Assembly (NCBI RefSeq): GCF_002865645.1
Contig: NW_020194559.1
Coordinates: 1,116,001 to 1,180,000 of the forward strand
Direction: 5' to 3'
Source: Hyaloscypha bicolor E
Taxonomy: Eukaryota; Ascomycota; Leotiomycetes; Helotiales; Hyaloscyphaceae
Length of the DNA: 64,000 bases
Below, piece after piece: positions 48,001 through 58,737 of this stretch. Position 1 is the stretch's first letter. Every line of letters begins with the position of its first letter. Position numbers and translations under genes: made by a program. The notes under the pieces were generated by a model. It made no database searches, was not told the DNA's origin, and saw only the letters and a program-made list of their open reading frames with translations.

Positions 48001-48430
48001 TTTATATATACCGGTTACTATAGTCGTTCCGTCATTAATAATATGGGCTTTCCCAGTGGAAAAATTAATGCTTCCTCTAGCTTGGGTAATTTTGGGAATC
48101 GATAATAATAACGTGTTTCGGAATTAGGGGCTATATAGTACGTTATTTAGCTATACTTTTAGCTCAGGAGTGGTAGATAGAATAATAGTTCCCTTACCCT
48201 TAATAAGAATCGTAAATTCGTTACTAAGGGTAATAGGGAATAGTTCTATATCTTTATAGGTAATAAAGGAGCTTTTACTCCCCGTAAAATGGTCCGTAGC
48301 GCCCGAATCAATATACCAGATATTCGCAAAATTGTCGTCATGTGATTAGCTACTGAGCAGGGCACTGAATGTCGATTTTCTAGTAGTTGATTTTTTGGCA
48401 GTATAGGCCTTTTTATAGATAGTTAATAGA
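45064..48430 (-). pseudogene. Copia pol: protease/integrase, RT, RNase H
   Basis: Integrase lies at about 47800-46912. The first catalytic block reads INMWGP (normally DxWGP) and the second LCLNNTPEF (normally DNGxEF), so both Asp are Asn. The C-terminal part keeps TPYEAFYGAKPDVSNLRIFG. Reverse transcriptase runs at about 46713-45750, with WIFKIKSNG and TRLSTIRIMLALAA. The active site near 46000-46020 reads YVNDM instead of YVDDM. RNase H spans 45720-45064 (GYSDADYGGD, KTKHIDIRHHFIRD, ADILTKPL) and is open to its natural stop. Several TAA/TAG replace Gln codons. The combination is a typical RIP outcome. Confidence 0.88.
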
Positions 48431-48453
48431 GCTAATAGAGCTAATAGCGCCTC

Positions 48454-49281
48454 CTAATTAGTGGAATTAGAGTCCTTTCCATTGGAATTAAAGTAATCCT
48501 GGGCTAATTTATACGTAGTATAATCTTTAATATCGTGTCCTTTGAATTTGTAGAACGTATAATAGGCATTTGGATCTCTTCCACGCTTCGGCTTATTATT
48601 TGACTGATTTTCACCATCCCCTTGGATAGCTAGTGCCTTTAGAGTGATATCTGGGTTAAAAGCGGGAGGTTTAGCCCTGAGCTTTTCCTCCTTAGTGGAA
48701 GCGTCCGCTTTGAGTAATTCCAGCTTTAATTTATCGACGTCAGCTCTGATGGAATTCAGGAGGGGCTTGTATAAGTCGTATTTCTTTAGGAGGCCACGAA
48801 TCAGGTATCCGGATACAGAAACGTCCGAAATCGATCTATTTACCCCCTTGATTTTAGCTACTTTGCGACTAATGCGGTTAATAAAGTCGTCCATTCCCAT
48901 AGTAGTATTAAACGTGATAGTTTCCATTTATTAAAGGTATAGGGCTTCCTTTTAAGCTTTTAGCTATCCAGCTTTAGCTTGAATCTGGCTCCAAATTTGG
49001 TATGCGAGCTTGATTTCCTTGAATTATTGCCAGGTATCGTGGGTAATAAGTAAACTTAGTACCGCTCTGGCGATTGCAAATTAACGAGTAATCGATTTAT
49101 CGTCCTTTGGGCCTGCTTCTATAAGAGCAGGAGCTTGATCAGGATCGACAAATTGCCATAGATCTTCGACGATAAAGAGGTTCATAGCGTTGTTTATCCA
49201 GGAGTAGATATTGTCGTCCGAGAGAGGCTCAATTTTCGTACCTTTATAGGTGATATGGGTTGATTTTTTGGAATCCGGCAT
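48454..49281 (-). pseudogene. Copia gag
   Basis: The N-terminal part (49281-49081, start MPDSKKSTHITYKGTK) has the typical gag helical region (WINNAMNLFIVEDLWQFV). A stop and frame change separate it from 48927-48454, which carries a UBN2-like stretch and a degraded CCHC knuckle reading YYTFYKFKGHDIKDY, where two Cys are now Tyr. RIP-type C-to-T or G-to-A changes explain both. Confidence 0.75.
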
Positions 49282-49483
49282 ATTGGATTTTGCGGAGAAT
49301 TTCTGGCCGAAAATGGCTGTGTTTTTGGCGAATTCTGCTGACGCGAAGCCGAACTAATGGGTGAAATTCACCAAAATTGACGATTTTGATGATTTTTTGG
49401 AAATGGTTTTGGAATGGACAAGCGAGTACTAATGTCAAGTGACGCTTGGATCGCTTAGTAAAGCACTAGCCGGGCTCAGAACC

Positions 49484-49832
49484 TATTGGAAAGTGATCGA
49501 TTTATTAATGGAAAATCGATATGTTGGAGGTTGATAATCTGTAGAATGACTAGATACAGGAGAGTGAAGTGTAAAAACAGAGGAAAAGTGTCTAAAGTAA
49601 GGGATTTATTCCCATTACCCTTCGGCGATACCGGTAATGCCGAGCCCGCTTTCTCCGATACATTATCAATCAGCTAATAAATCAAAAGTAATCAAAATGA
49701 CGATATACTAGTAAGCTTGGTAAGCTCAGCGAGTAACGCATGACAAATGAGAGTGGAGAACCCTAAATTAGTGGTTGAACCTGGTGCTGGAAGGACTGGT
49801 GAGCTAGCTATGGTAGCGTACCAATTTCAACA
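49484..49832 (-). repeat. Copia 5' LTR
   Basis: 349 bp, six transitions from the other copy. On the element's strand it begins TGTTGAAATTGG directly after the GTATG target duplication (read as CATAC). Confidence 0.9.
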
Positions 49833-49876
49833 GTATGGCCGCAGAGCGTGTATTGGATTTCGTAGCTGTTGCACAT

Positions 49877-51210
49877 TGTGACGGAATCGAGTCTGAATGA
49901 GGTATTGGCTTGCAAGATATATGTGCCGTGATGGCAATGTAGAGGAAGAAAGGGTTGTCGCTGGTGGGTTCTCGAGGGAGTCGTCTTGTGATGCGTTGCG
50001 AGGGTGTATTGTGACTTTGTTTGTCGCAGCTTTCAATGATTAAGGCTCGGGAATTCTTTTGTCAACGAGGCTTGGACAAGAACAAACAAAGGTTTGTATA
50101 AGCTCGAGTGCAAGTGTAGGGGATATTACGATTGGCAAAGCGACAAGTCAAGTTACTTCTCCGCCCATTCAGTGCTGAATTCCTTGTTATTTCTTTAAAA
50201 GCGACCCGGCTTCAACGCCAATTCTCGGTAAGCGACAAGTGCCCCTATCTTCACTTTCTATTCTTCTCTTCACCCAATTCTCACTCAATTTACGTATAAC
50301 TGTCATTCATTACCCCTCATATCCAAAAATAATTTATGTTGTTCATTTATGAACATTCCATTTCATTTGATGTCAAGTAAAGAGCTCACTCACGCTTTCC
50401 TTTTCCCTTACTCGTACTCCCACCTCCACCAGTCCGCTTCGCCGCCCCAATTTGGGCTCTGATACAGTTTGCACGGAAACTGTAAACCCATCTGACATCG
50501 TCCATCAAGACCCAAGCCGGGATAATTAAGAAATAGCTGGGTCGTGATGGAAAGATGTATAGTGAATGAACAAGCATTGTTTAGAGTTGACTTGCTCTCT
50601 TTATTGGTAAGTATGGGGGGGGGGGGGGTAACACCATCGCATTGTGTCATGTCTCCCTTGCCCTTGAGAACCTGCTTGGGATGTAATGAAAAGAAAATCA
50701 GGAAATGGACAGATATTGTTTATAGTTACACCATGCGTTTTTGTTGGACACAAGGAGGGGACGATAATGATATTGGCTCATCCCTGCCCTGTTCTTGCTC
50801 TACGTCGATACGAGGATCTTTGATCTTCTTCGGTTGCACGTTCTTTAGAGGTTGCACTAATCGGGGTACAAATCAGGAGCTCCGAAGCCCTCATCACTCA
50901 CTATATTTGGCTAAGCTAGCATCATTTGCTACAATGCTAGAACAAGGTGGGGATGTCAAGAGTTTATGCGACGTGAGATCTAGCTTTTTCTTCTTACTAG
51001 GCTTTCCCAGGTTCGCTATCTAATAGGTATGTCAATGATTCTTTGTTGTGGTTAGTGTGGGGGGTTGGGTAATTTTCTTTTCTAGTGAGTCCTGAAGTCC
51101 TCCGAGATCTGATTGTGTGAAACATATGTTGCGATTGGTGATGATGCATTCTTGATCTTAACGCAATGGTGTAATACGCTTGGAATCCAGGCTTCCACAC
51201 TCCGTCATCT
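49877..51210. other. Intergenic, no gene recognised
   Basis: Upstream region of the interrupted Cys-rich gene and downstream region of the EF-hand gene. A run of 14 G residues lies at 50615-50628. Open frames here show no domains. Confidence 0.45.
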
Positions 51211-52060
51211 TCACGCATACCCATCAACAATATCGTCAACTTCTTTACTCTTGGCAAATTGAACGAACTCCCTAACTTCAAAGCCAACAGTCAGCACTGT
51301 TTCACCGTCTGCTCTCCTCTGTAACAGAGAAAAAGAAAAAGAAAAGAAAACTTACAGCTAATCTTATCCTCCGCATCGACCGTCCCAATCAACTCGTCGA
51401 CCTCCGCATCGGTTACGTTTTCCCCAAGGCCTGCCATCAGCTGCCGGAACTGCGCAGCAGTAATGGAACTCTTTAGACTTGGATCGAACTCTTTCCAGGC
51501 TGCTTCACTGTCGCCTGCCACTGCTGCAGCCTGGGTAGGGACGGGTCCTGGAGCTGGAGCGGTCGGTTCAGGGGCAGAGTGTCTCGAACGGCCTCCTGTC
51601 ATCATGGAGATGAATCCTATAATACATGTTAGCTTGGGTATAGAAGGAAGGGTATGAGCAACTATGGGGGGATGCTGACCATCGAAGTTTATGGATCTAC
51701 CTCCTTGATGATCTGCTGCACTTCATCATCGCTGGGATTTTGGCCTGATTCTTTCATCACCCGTGCGAATTCCTCCACTGTGATATTTCCTGGCCTACTG
51801 TCAGCAAAGCGAAAGAGGGGTAGCGCTGCTGATGAAGAGCTGGCTTGGGGGGGGCGGTGACGAACCTCCTTTATCTGCATCCTGTCTCGAATTAGCCAAT
51901 GCTTCCGCACTCTACTGGAAAAGCCTGCACTCACATAAGAATCAAATAGGTCTTTGAATATCTGTATCTCCTCTGGGGAAAGTGGTTTATGAGCCTAAGA
52001 TCCCAGCGTTAAGAGCGGTCAACACAGCCCACCATGCTGTAGCCGAGGTCCACATACCAT
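51211..52060 (-). pseudogene. Calmodulin-like EF-hand protein with a damaged calcium loop
   Basis: Six minus-strand exons fit: 52060-52058 (ATG only), 51994-51935, 51881-51866, 51789-51680, 51616-51356 and 51275-51211. The product starts AHKPLSPEEIQIFKDLFDSYDADKGGNI in two exons, has VEEFARVMKESGQNP and IIKEVD (second EF-hand), FISMMTGG, a Pro/Ala-rich linker, then FDPSLKSSITAAQFRQLMAG, a third EF-hand-like unit and REFVQFAKSKEV at the C-terminus. An ATG-only first exon is usual for fungal calmodulin-family genes. Between EVD (about 51695) and INFDGF the expected acidic loop is missing and the frame is out by one. The second EF-hand has therefore lost its calcium loop and the frame is broken unless a splice or sequence error restores it. 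Otherwise it is well preserved. Confidence 0.65.
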
Positions 52061-52409
52061 GGTGAACAAAACTTGCTAGCTATGAAATTATAAACGAGCT
52101 ATAGATGGGATGTAGTATAGCTTGGGGTGAAAGTTTATGAAAGGAGAAAATGGGACGAGGGAAGGAAACGGCTGAAGTACGGATGAAAGTAGCGGCGAAG
52201 ATCCTTGAAACGAGCCCCTGTCACAGATTGTCTCAGACGATTGTCACGTGTTATGTGATCTTTCCCTGAAATCAAGCGAGCTAACTCATGGAAAGGGGTT
52301 GCGAGGATTTGTTTATGCATTCTCTAGTTCGCGCGACAAGTTATCTGAGAAAGAGCTCCAACGAACTCGTCTGGATCCCACCCCCTCAAGAGAGTATTGC
52401 CTTACGATT

Positions 52410-53896
52410 CTACGAATCCCAAATCGGCCCAAAAGCAGGAACACCCTTGCTCTCTAACCCATAAACAACCTTCCTCTTAACCTTTGGATTGGAAATAACA
52501 AAATCGCCTCTACTTCCTCCCTCCTATGAAGTACCCAAACAATCCTCGTCGAGCCCGGCCTTCCCCTCCCCTCTTTCTTCATCTTCCCCGTATCAATATT
52601 CAATAATCACGCCTCGCTGATCGACCTTCTTTACAGCCGCACAAATCTCCTACCCATAAGTCTCCAACGAACTCGGCGTACTCCAGACCACGCGGATTTT
52701 GGTATCCACAAATGGAACATCTTGGATTACGCCCAGACAGAAACTGATTCCCTAGCCAATTGTAACGATGATGACCTTTTTGAAGAGGAGAGCCATGAGT
52801 AGGACACCCGTAACTGGAATTCTTTTAACCCAGTGATAGAATTGTGGGTTTTCGGTTGCATCCCGAGTCCAGTCTCCTGCATTTGAGATCAGCAGACTTC
52901 TGCCTGATCCCTCTCTCGCGGGGATGCATGTGAATGAATGCCATTCCCTGAGAGGCGAGGCAGAGATCCGGTGCCCAACGAAGAGGGCGATCTTCTCCGT
53001 GAAATGAAGATGGATTGCATGGTTTGAGTGTTCCCGGCCACAACGTGGAGTTTGTAAAGGCGAAAGCAGGGAAGGACCGCATGGATGGTAAAGATTAAGA
53101 GGAACCAACAGGCGGGGAATTTTATGGAGGTTTTGTCAAGCGAGGATGGACATTGGGCACAGAGCAGCGATTCTACCCAAAACAAGGCAAGTAAAAACCA
53201 ACCCCCCAAGCGATGAAAGTTTTCGAATGTGTTGTGTGAGATCATGGGAGATTTCGGAGATGCGGTGATGATGAGACTGAAGATGATGAGGACGAGCGTC
53301 TAAGAGGTTGTTAAGATCGATGAAGGCGAAATTGCAAAGTCTTGGACTCTTGGGTGAAGAGGGCGGTGAAGAGCGTGAACCACGTAACTAAGCAGACGAA
53401 CGCCCCGCTGGGGATTCCGCCGTACTCGTAAGCTTTTCAGAGGACTCGACGTATGCAAAGAGGGGCCAAGACTGGCATGCTCCAGCAGATCCTATAGAGA
53501 TCAAGAATTATATTCATGGACTTTTTGAGTTCGTCTTGGTATAACAGAACCCACAACTCTCTTCAAGAATCCGTTAACATCATAATCCAGCCTCACCAAA
53601 AGCGCAATCATAGCATTGGCACTCGCAACGCTCGCCAAGCCAGCTAATAAGCCAACATTGTTCAACCTCATTTTGTTCCCAACCATCAAAACCACAACAA
53701 CAATCATATTCAGCAGAAACACGACACTAAATACCTTTCGATAGACAGCGAAGAATGTATGCCGGGCATTGCGAAAGAACTCTCCATGCTTCTTTGAAGG
53801 AAGAGGTTCATGGTCCGAGGCGTATATGAGGTTGAGGTCTGTTGTGAAGTCTTGCTTCTCGGATCCTAGAGAGCATGGAGTGCTGCCACACATCAC
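52410..53896 (-). pseudogene. TmpL-type membrane oxidoreductase pseudogene
   Basis: On the minus strand the blocks of fungal TmpL-like integral membrane proteins appear in order. They are TTDLNLIYASDHEP and FFAVYRKVFSVVFLLNM with further helices (53896-53501), YEYGGIPSGAFVCLVTWFTLF (about 53430), NTFENFHRLGGWFLLALFWVE (about 53235), PLREWHSFTCIP and ISNAGDWTRDATENPQFYHWVK (about 52960-52820), VIIVTIG then GISFCLGV (a flavin/NAD(P) site), LETYG, and a C-terminus ending KVVYGLESKGVPAFGPIWDS at 52410. The blocks lie in different frames, and a TAG interrupts the TGSGIG-like motif, so the gene is dead. Known TmpL proteins join an adenylation domain to this half. Here an adenylation-type pseudogene lies 1.7 kb away on the other strand. 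Confidence 0.75.
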
Positions 53897-55570
53897 GCTT
53901 CTGATATCTGATTGCGCCAGAGCTTTCTTTCATTCGACCTGATCTTCCGTACCCTGCCTCGAAGGGTTTGCTTCCCCCCACTTTGAGGGGATGCTTTTAT
54001 TTAGTGTCTCTAACTTTGATTGAGAGGGAGACAAGCCTTGTGTATCACAGACACTGTGCCATGTCGCCTACCAACACAGGGTGCGGAGGAGTCAACACCG
54101 GTTGCTAGAAGAGGCAAATATGTAGCATAGATAACGTGAAGGCGTGGAGATTTCGCTCGCGGATTCCCATTTTGACTTCCCGCGAAGAATATCTATTGCA
54201 AAGTTCGTTGCAGAGCCAATTGAAGCGGTTGCCAAATGAATGCAGAAGTTCTTTGCAGTATATAAAGAATGGTGTGCTTTCAGAATTTGGCAGATCCGAG
54301 AACGAGACGGATTTGTCTTTTTTGAGATACTTGAAGCCTTGGATAGAAAGACGTGGGGTGGGGACGACTTTATTTGGCGAAGCGGATGTGAAATTCAAAT
54401 TGAAAGGGCGTGGCGCTATATCGATTGGCGGTCAACATTCTGGCCAGACAAGATGTCACGTGCTGCGCACAGGCATATATATAGCTTCTTCACCGCCATT
54501 AGGGCACCATCATTCATACATATTCATACCAAAACACATACATTTCCACTTCCACAGCTTGTCCAGGCCGTGACACAAGACGTGCTTCCCAGCGTGCAGT
54601 TTCGTCACAACCCAACTGAGGCCTAGACCAACTGTGACTTATTCTCAAGCCTGATCAGGCAAGCTTGGGGTACTATAATATCAAAAGCCAAGGCCGATCC
54701 ACTTCCGCCGGCTCCGCCGGCCGGCCTGACTTGCAGCGGGCGGGACCGGGATTGCTGAAGCATGTACCATGCGGGTGCTCTGTGCTGATAAAGTATTGTA
54801 ATCGCCCTCCAACATTTGGAATGCAGATCGCCGGGGTTGTGTTCTGGTAGAGGCGCGCACGGATTAACTCCATGCTGAAACTCTGCCGATACTTCGATCG
54901 AGCCATGCTTTCGTTGGCTGGCTTTGCAAGCCCCGCGCTACATTGGTCTTGTACAATACATTTTTTTTCGGGCTCAGCGGGGGTGGGAGTCGCAGCCGGG
55001 TGAGAGTTGAGGTTTCCAATGGGGTGATTTGACCTAGAATTTTCTGGTGCAGCTGGGCTTTGGCACAGTGTGACGGGATAGAATTATCGATTTGGCAACA
55101 TTCTAATACGACAGCAAAGACTACTCGTCTAATGAGCGATAACGGAGGGTTACCAGCAGAGTTGAACGACGAGCAGTCGGAGTTTCAACTAATTCGAGAA
55201 TTTTAGCTTGAGTATGTTGCGCTCTTGGCATGGAGTGAGCACGATCGGTGTTCCTCCATTATTACGCGATTGGGGGTCGGGGATTCCAAATAACCGAATT
55301 CCAAATAATTTCTTTCCTGCCAAGAATGGCCTCAGCACTATAGGCTCCATTGCAAGACATTCTTGAGACACCTTTGAAATCGAGCAAGCCACTCAAAGTG
55401 CTAGAAATGGACTGGTGTGGTGCCCTGGGTAAGAAACAGAAGTATGACAATTCGGCTTAGGAGTGGGGTTTTTGGATGGGAACTCTAGACGAAAATAGTT
55501 TGACGAGTACTTAAGTTTCAACCTTGGCTCCCTGACACATCCGTAAACACAAACTTCTACATCTGTCAAA
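53897..55570. other. Divergent intergenic region, no gene recognised
   Basis: Lies between the two divergently oriented decayed genes. A 145-codon + strand frame at 54136-54573 has no recognisable domain. A CCGGC-rich palindromic patch lies near 54700-54725. Confidence 0.45.
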
Positions 55571-57522
55571 ATGGATATTGTAACTTGGGCATTCAGTCGC
55601 ATGAGAGAGGGTCGAGATCAATCAGCGAGCTTCTCACACAACCTAAAAACAATTGGAAAACCAGACTAATAGATGTTAGGCCTATATCGATGCAAATGAT
55701 ACCACTCGCAAACTTTCTGCTCATGGAGTTCGAACATTGGTTCGGCAGCTCACTTGTGGCTTCAATCATCATGGCCTAGTGGGGCGCGACACCGTCTGCA
55801 TGATTAACTTTAATGACGTGAGTGTTCGAGGAAAATCTCTCAGTTGAATTTCACTGACATTGTTCTAGATCAACTACACTGCCGCTTATCTTGGGACAAT
55901 CGGGGCCGGAGGTTGCTTCACTGGAGCAAATCCTTGCTACAATGCCCGCGAGCTAACCCACCACGTCAGAATCATAGCAGCGAAATTTATCCTGACGGAA
56001 TTGGAGACACTTGACATCTCAATCGCAGCCGCCAGAGAGTTTGGCATACCTGATTCGAATATTTTCGTCTTGAACTTTCGAAATGAAACTATTCCGACAA
56101 ATCACCGCTCGTGGAATGCTCTACTGGAGCACGGAGACCAAGACTGGATCGAAGTAAAGGACTTGTCTACTCCTGCAGCATACGTCAGTACTTGTGAGAC
56201 AACGGGACTACCCAAAGCAGCTATCATTCCTCACTCGTACTTAACTTCTCAAGCTGCGATCATAGAGAAGCAGTTGCTAGCAAAGGAGGGGGTGAGTCGC
56301 AAAGACTGCTGGGTAATAATAACTGACGTGAACAGATCTCATATCTTGTGGCTATCCCTCCATTTCATATGTTCACGGCGCCAGTTCAACATGCTTTACC
56401 ACTCAGAAACAACATGACAATATATACCCTTCCACGGTTTGATGAGAATTCTTTCATGAACGCAATTGAGACATTCAAGATCACTAGAACTATAGCTGTG
56501 CCGCCTATCTTGCTCACCCTGTCAAAATATCCGGCGTCAAGGCCTCAATCACTCCAACAGGTCCTTGTTGGAGGATCACCTTTCCCACTCGGTATCCAGG
56601 AACAGATGTATTCAAAGTTGCTACCCCAGGCAAGGATAACAATTGGGGATGGAATGACCGAGGATGGATCGGGAGCGTTTTGGAAAGAGAAGCGGAAGGA
56701 CACGACGGGAAATATTGGCCAATTACTGCCCGGAAGTAAGACGAGGTAGTGTAGAACAAACAGTTTCTAATATTACCAACTGACAAATGGCCCAGAGTCG
56801 CCGATCGAGAAGGAAACGTCTTGACGAAAGAAAATGTTTTTGGAGAGGTCCACATCTACAACCCTCTCGCGATGAAAGGATATCTCAACAACAAATCTGC
56901 AACTGACCAAGCATTCGCACTGGACAACTGGATACACGCCAATGATATTAGCCATACCAGAGACAAGAACTGGTCCGCCGTCGGTCGTTCAAAAGACTGG
57001 ATCAAAGTTCGCGGTTGGCAAGTCAGTCCTGTTCAAATTGAAGCTGCTTTGATGGAACACCCAAATATCTTAGACGTAGGCGTGATTGGCATTCCTGCAC
57101 CTGATGGATGCGGCGAAAGTCCAATGGCGTTCGTAGTTGTTGAGAAGGGCAGTTCCGTAGATGCGGACCAGATCAAGTTGTTTCTGGAAACTCGTTTAGC
57201 TCGATATAAGAACGTTGAAGAGGTCTGCTTCGTTGAGCAGATCCCTAGGAATCCCGCCGGGAAGATTCTGCGAAGAGTCCTGCGAGACATGAGGGAGGCT
57301 GAGGAACCGACTCCAGACCAAACGGCTGCCAGAGAATATGCTGCCGCACTTCAACAGATAAATTTATATGAAAAATTGAAAGGTTCCGAGTCGAATTCGA
57401 CCGCTGTGAGCTCGAGGGTAGTAGGATCCGAGGAAGAAGCAGCAACTTCCAAGAAGAGGAAAAGCTGTTCAACGTCACAATTTTGGCCATGGCGGAAGAT
57501 GAGAATTCTTTCAACGTCATAG
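55571..57522 (+). pseudogene. Adenylate-forming acyl-CoA ligase (4CL-like) pseudogene
   Basis: ANL-superfamily enzyme that would activate a carboxylic acid as AMP ester and CoA thioester. Exons fit around introns 55818-55868, 56292-56335 and about 56746-56795. Recognisable stretches: DIVTWAFS at the start, NARELTHHVR, TTGLPKAAIIPHS, PPFHMFTAPVQHALP, GDGMTEDGSG, GRSKDWIKVRGWQVSP and the C-terminal NPAGKILRR with its catalytic Lys. Lesions: frameshift(s) with TAATAG between the N-terminal block and YIDAND (about 55640-55690). The P-loop reads STCETTGLPK where SSGTTGLPK or similar is expected. The TGD motif reads AND. These lost Gly codons are mostly G-to-A. The tail after residue about 500 ends in a basic low-complexity stretch. 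Confidence 0.8.
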
Positions 57523-58403
57523 GGGAGTGGCTTATTTCTATGTTGGAAGGTCTGCGCGAGTTTTGGTGGCTTTGGAGTTATGCGTTCAATAGCACGGTAG
57601 TTAGAGACATCGAATATCTTCCTTGAGATACTTTGACAATTCAATATTGATGCACAGGACTCACCTAGCTTACTATGGGTATTGTAGCACCCCACTTGGG
57701 GTTCCAGCTCTCGTGCTCGTGCTGCCAAAGTTAGAACGGCGGACGGCGAGAGTGGTGGATTTAGTCGCCTACTTGGCACAGACATCGGATCGGATATGAA
57801 TCGAAGTAGATGAGACTTGTGATCAGACGACAGTGTTGCCAGTACGTGGTGGACATGCAGTGAGATAGATGTATGAGGACGGGTGTTGTTGTGGGAAAGA
57901 GTGATGGTTGCAGAGAAGCTGAGAACCAGAGAAGATCGACAGGCCCCGCACCCCACCGCCGGAAAAGCGGTGGCTGGGGTCCCCTGATTTCGGCCCAACA
58001 TTGCAGGGAATGCCACCATGGCATGGCATGGAAATCATCACCCCGCAAAATCCGCATCAATCCTGGATTCCTGGACTCCTAGACAGAGTGCGATGTATTC
58101 CTCCTCCTCCTCCTCCTCCTCCTCATTCTTCATCTCCATAGCTCGGGGGATCTTCTCCCCCTTCTCATATTGCCCGCCCCCAGCTTCTCAAGACCCTCAA
58201 GACCCTCTTTTGACGCAGCACTAAATCTCAGCCACGAAACTCAGTTCAATTCGCTCTTCTGAGCTCCTAAAGTAGATAGCTCCCACCTGTCGCTACCTGA
58301 CCCTGCTTTCGACACCTCATTATAAGTCCACTCAAGTCCAACGCTGCACATGCCGGGTTCCCTAGCCTCACAAACACGATCGTAAAAAGAACCTAATTTT
58401 CAA
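57523..58403. other. Intergenic with a (TCC)n microsatellite
   Basis: No gene was recognised. A (TCC)n run of about 26 bp lies at 58099-58124, within a pyrimidine-rich stretch. Confidence 0.5.
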
Positions 58404-58405
58404 TA

Positions 58406-58545
58406 CAGTAGGGTGCCATAAGTATTCGCACATGGCCCGTGCGGACCCACTGTATTCAACCAACTACAATTCACACTGAGACTTCTAAGAGAAGTGATTG
58501 GCTGATGAGCACTGACCCTGTGCGAATACTTATGGCACCCTACTG
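58406..58545. mobile_element. 140-bp MITE with perfect 27-bp TIRs
   Basis: The left arm 58406-58432 starts CAGTAGGGTGCCATAAG and ends TTCGCACA. The right arm 58519-58545 is its exact inverted complement. TA flanks both sides (58404-58405 and 58546-58547). Termini CAGTAGGG...CCCTACTG and the TA duplication are those of pogo/Tc1-mariner MITEs. There is no coding capacity. Unmutated arms imply recent insertion. It sits 192 bp upstream of the beta-glucosidase ATG. Confidence 0.9.
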
Positions 58546-58737
58546 TATTTCGCTGCGCCTCCTCCCTTCCTCCATCGTATCCGAATCATTGGATAGCATC
58601 GATACGGCGTTACATTGGCATCGTGCAGTCAGCCACAAATGTCTTAAACGGGCCAACCCGAAACAAGCACAACTGATTTGTTTAAATGAGCTTGAGCTTC
58701 CCCGGAAAAACTGCCTTCATTGCGAAGTACGACAGTC

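Larger units (their letters stand above)
44705..49832 (-). mobile_element. Young Ty1/Copia retrotransposon
   Basis: 5,128 bp between perfect 5-bp target duplications GTATG (44700-44704 and 49833-49837). The two 349-bp LTRs differ at six positions, all transitions, so about 98% identical. On the minus strand the order is gag, integrase, reverse transcriptase, RNase H, which defines Copia. The internal frame is broken by TAG/TAA at Gln positions, and catalytic Asp are replaced by Asn, so it is inactive despite its youth. Confidence 0.92.
44450..49876 (-). pseudogene. Small Cys-rich gene interrupted by a Copia element
   Basis: The minus-strand ATG at 49876-49874 opens a frame (MCNSYEIQYTLCGH) that runs into the retrotransposon at 49838. 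On the far side, from 44704 down, the same frame resumes with SKSQADQYWELCR and later CPQCVRKWVEEVDEREEK, to a TGA at 44452-44450. Counting one copy of the 5-bp target duplication, the two parts total 294 nt, exactly 98 codons with no stop. The product would be a 97-residue protein with an N-terminal Cys cluster and a charged helical C-terminus, a type common in ascomycetes with unknown function. The insertion disrupts it between codons 14 and 16. Apart from the insertion no lesion is seen, so the event is recent. Confidence 0.75.

Noticed and set aside
50544..51023. 159-codon + strand frame
   Set aside because: It passes through a 14-G run, has no domain or intron signals and lies downstream of the EF-hand gene; treated as chance.
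57351..58060. Minus-strand frames up to 222 codons downstream of the ligase pseudogene
   Set aside because: Partly antisense to the ligase C-terminus, with no recognisable domain.
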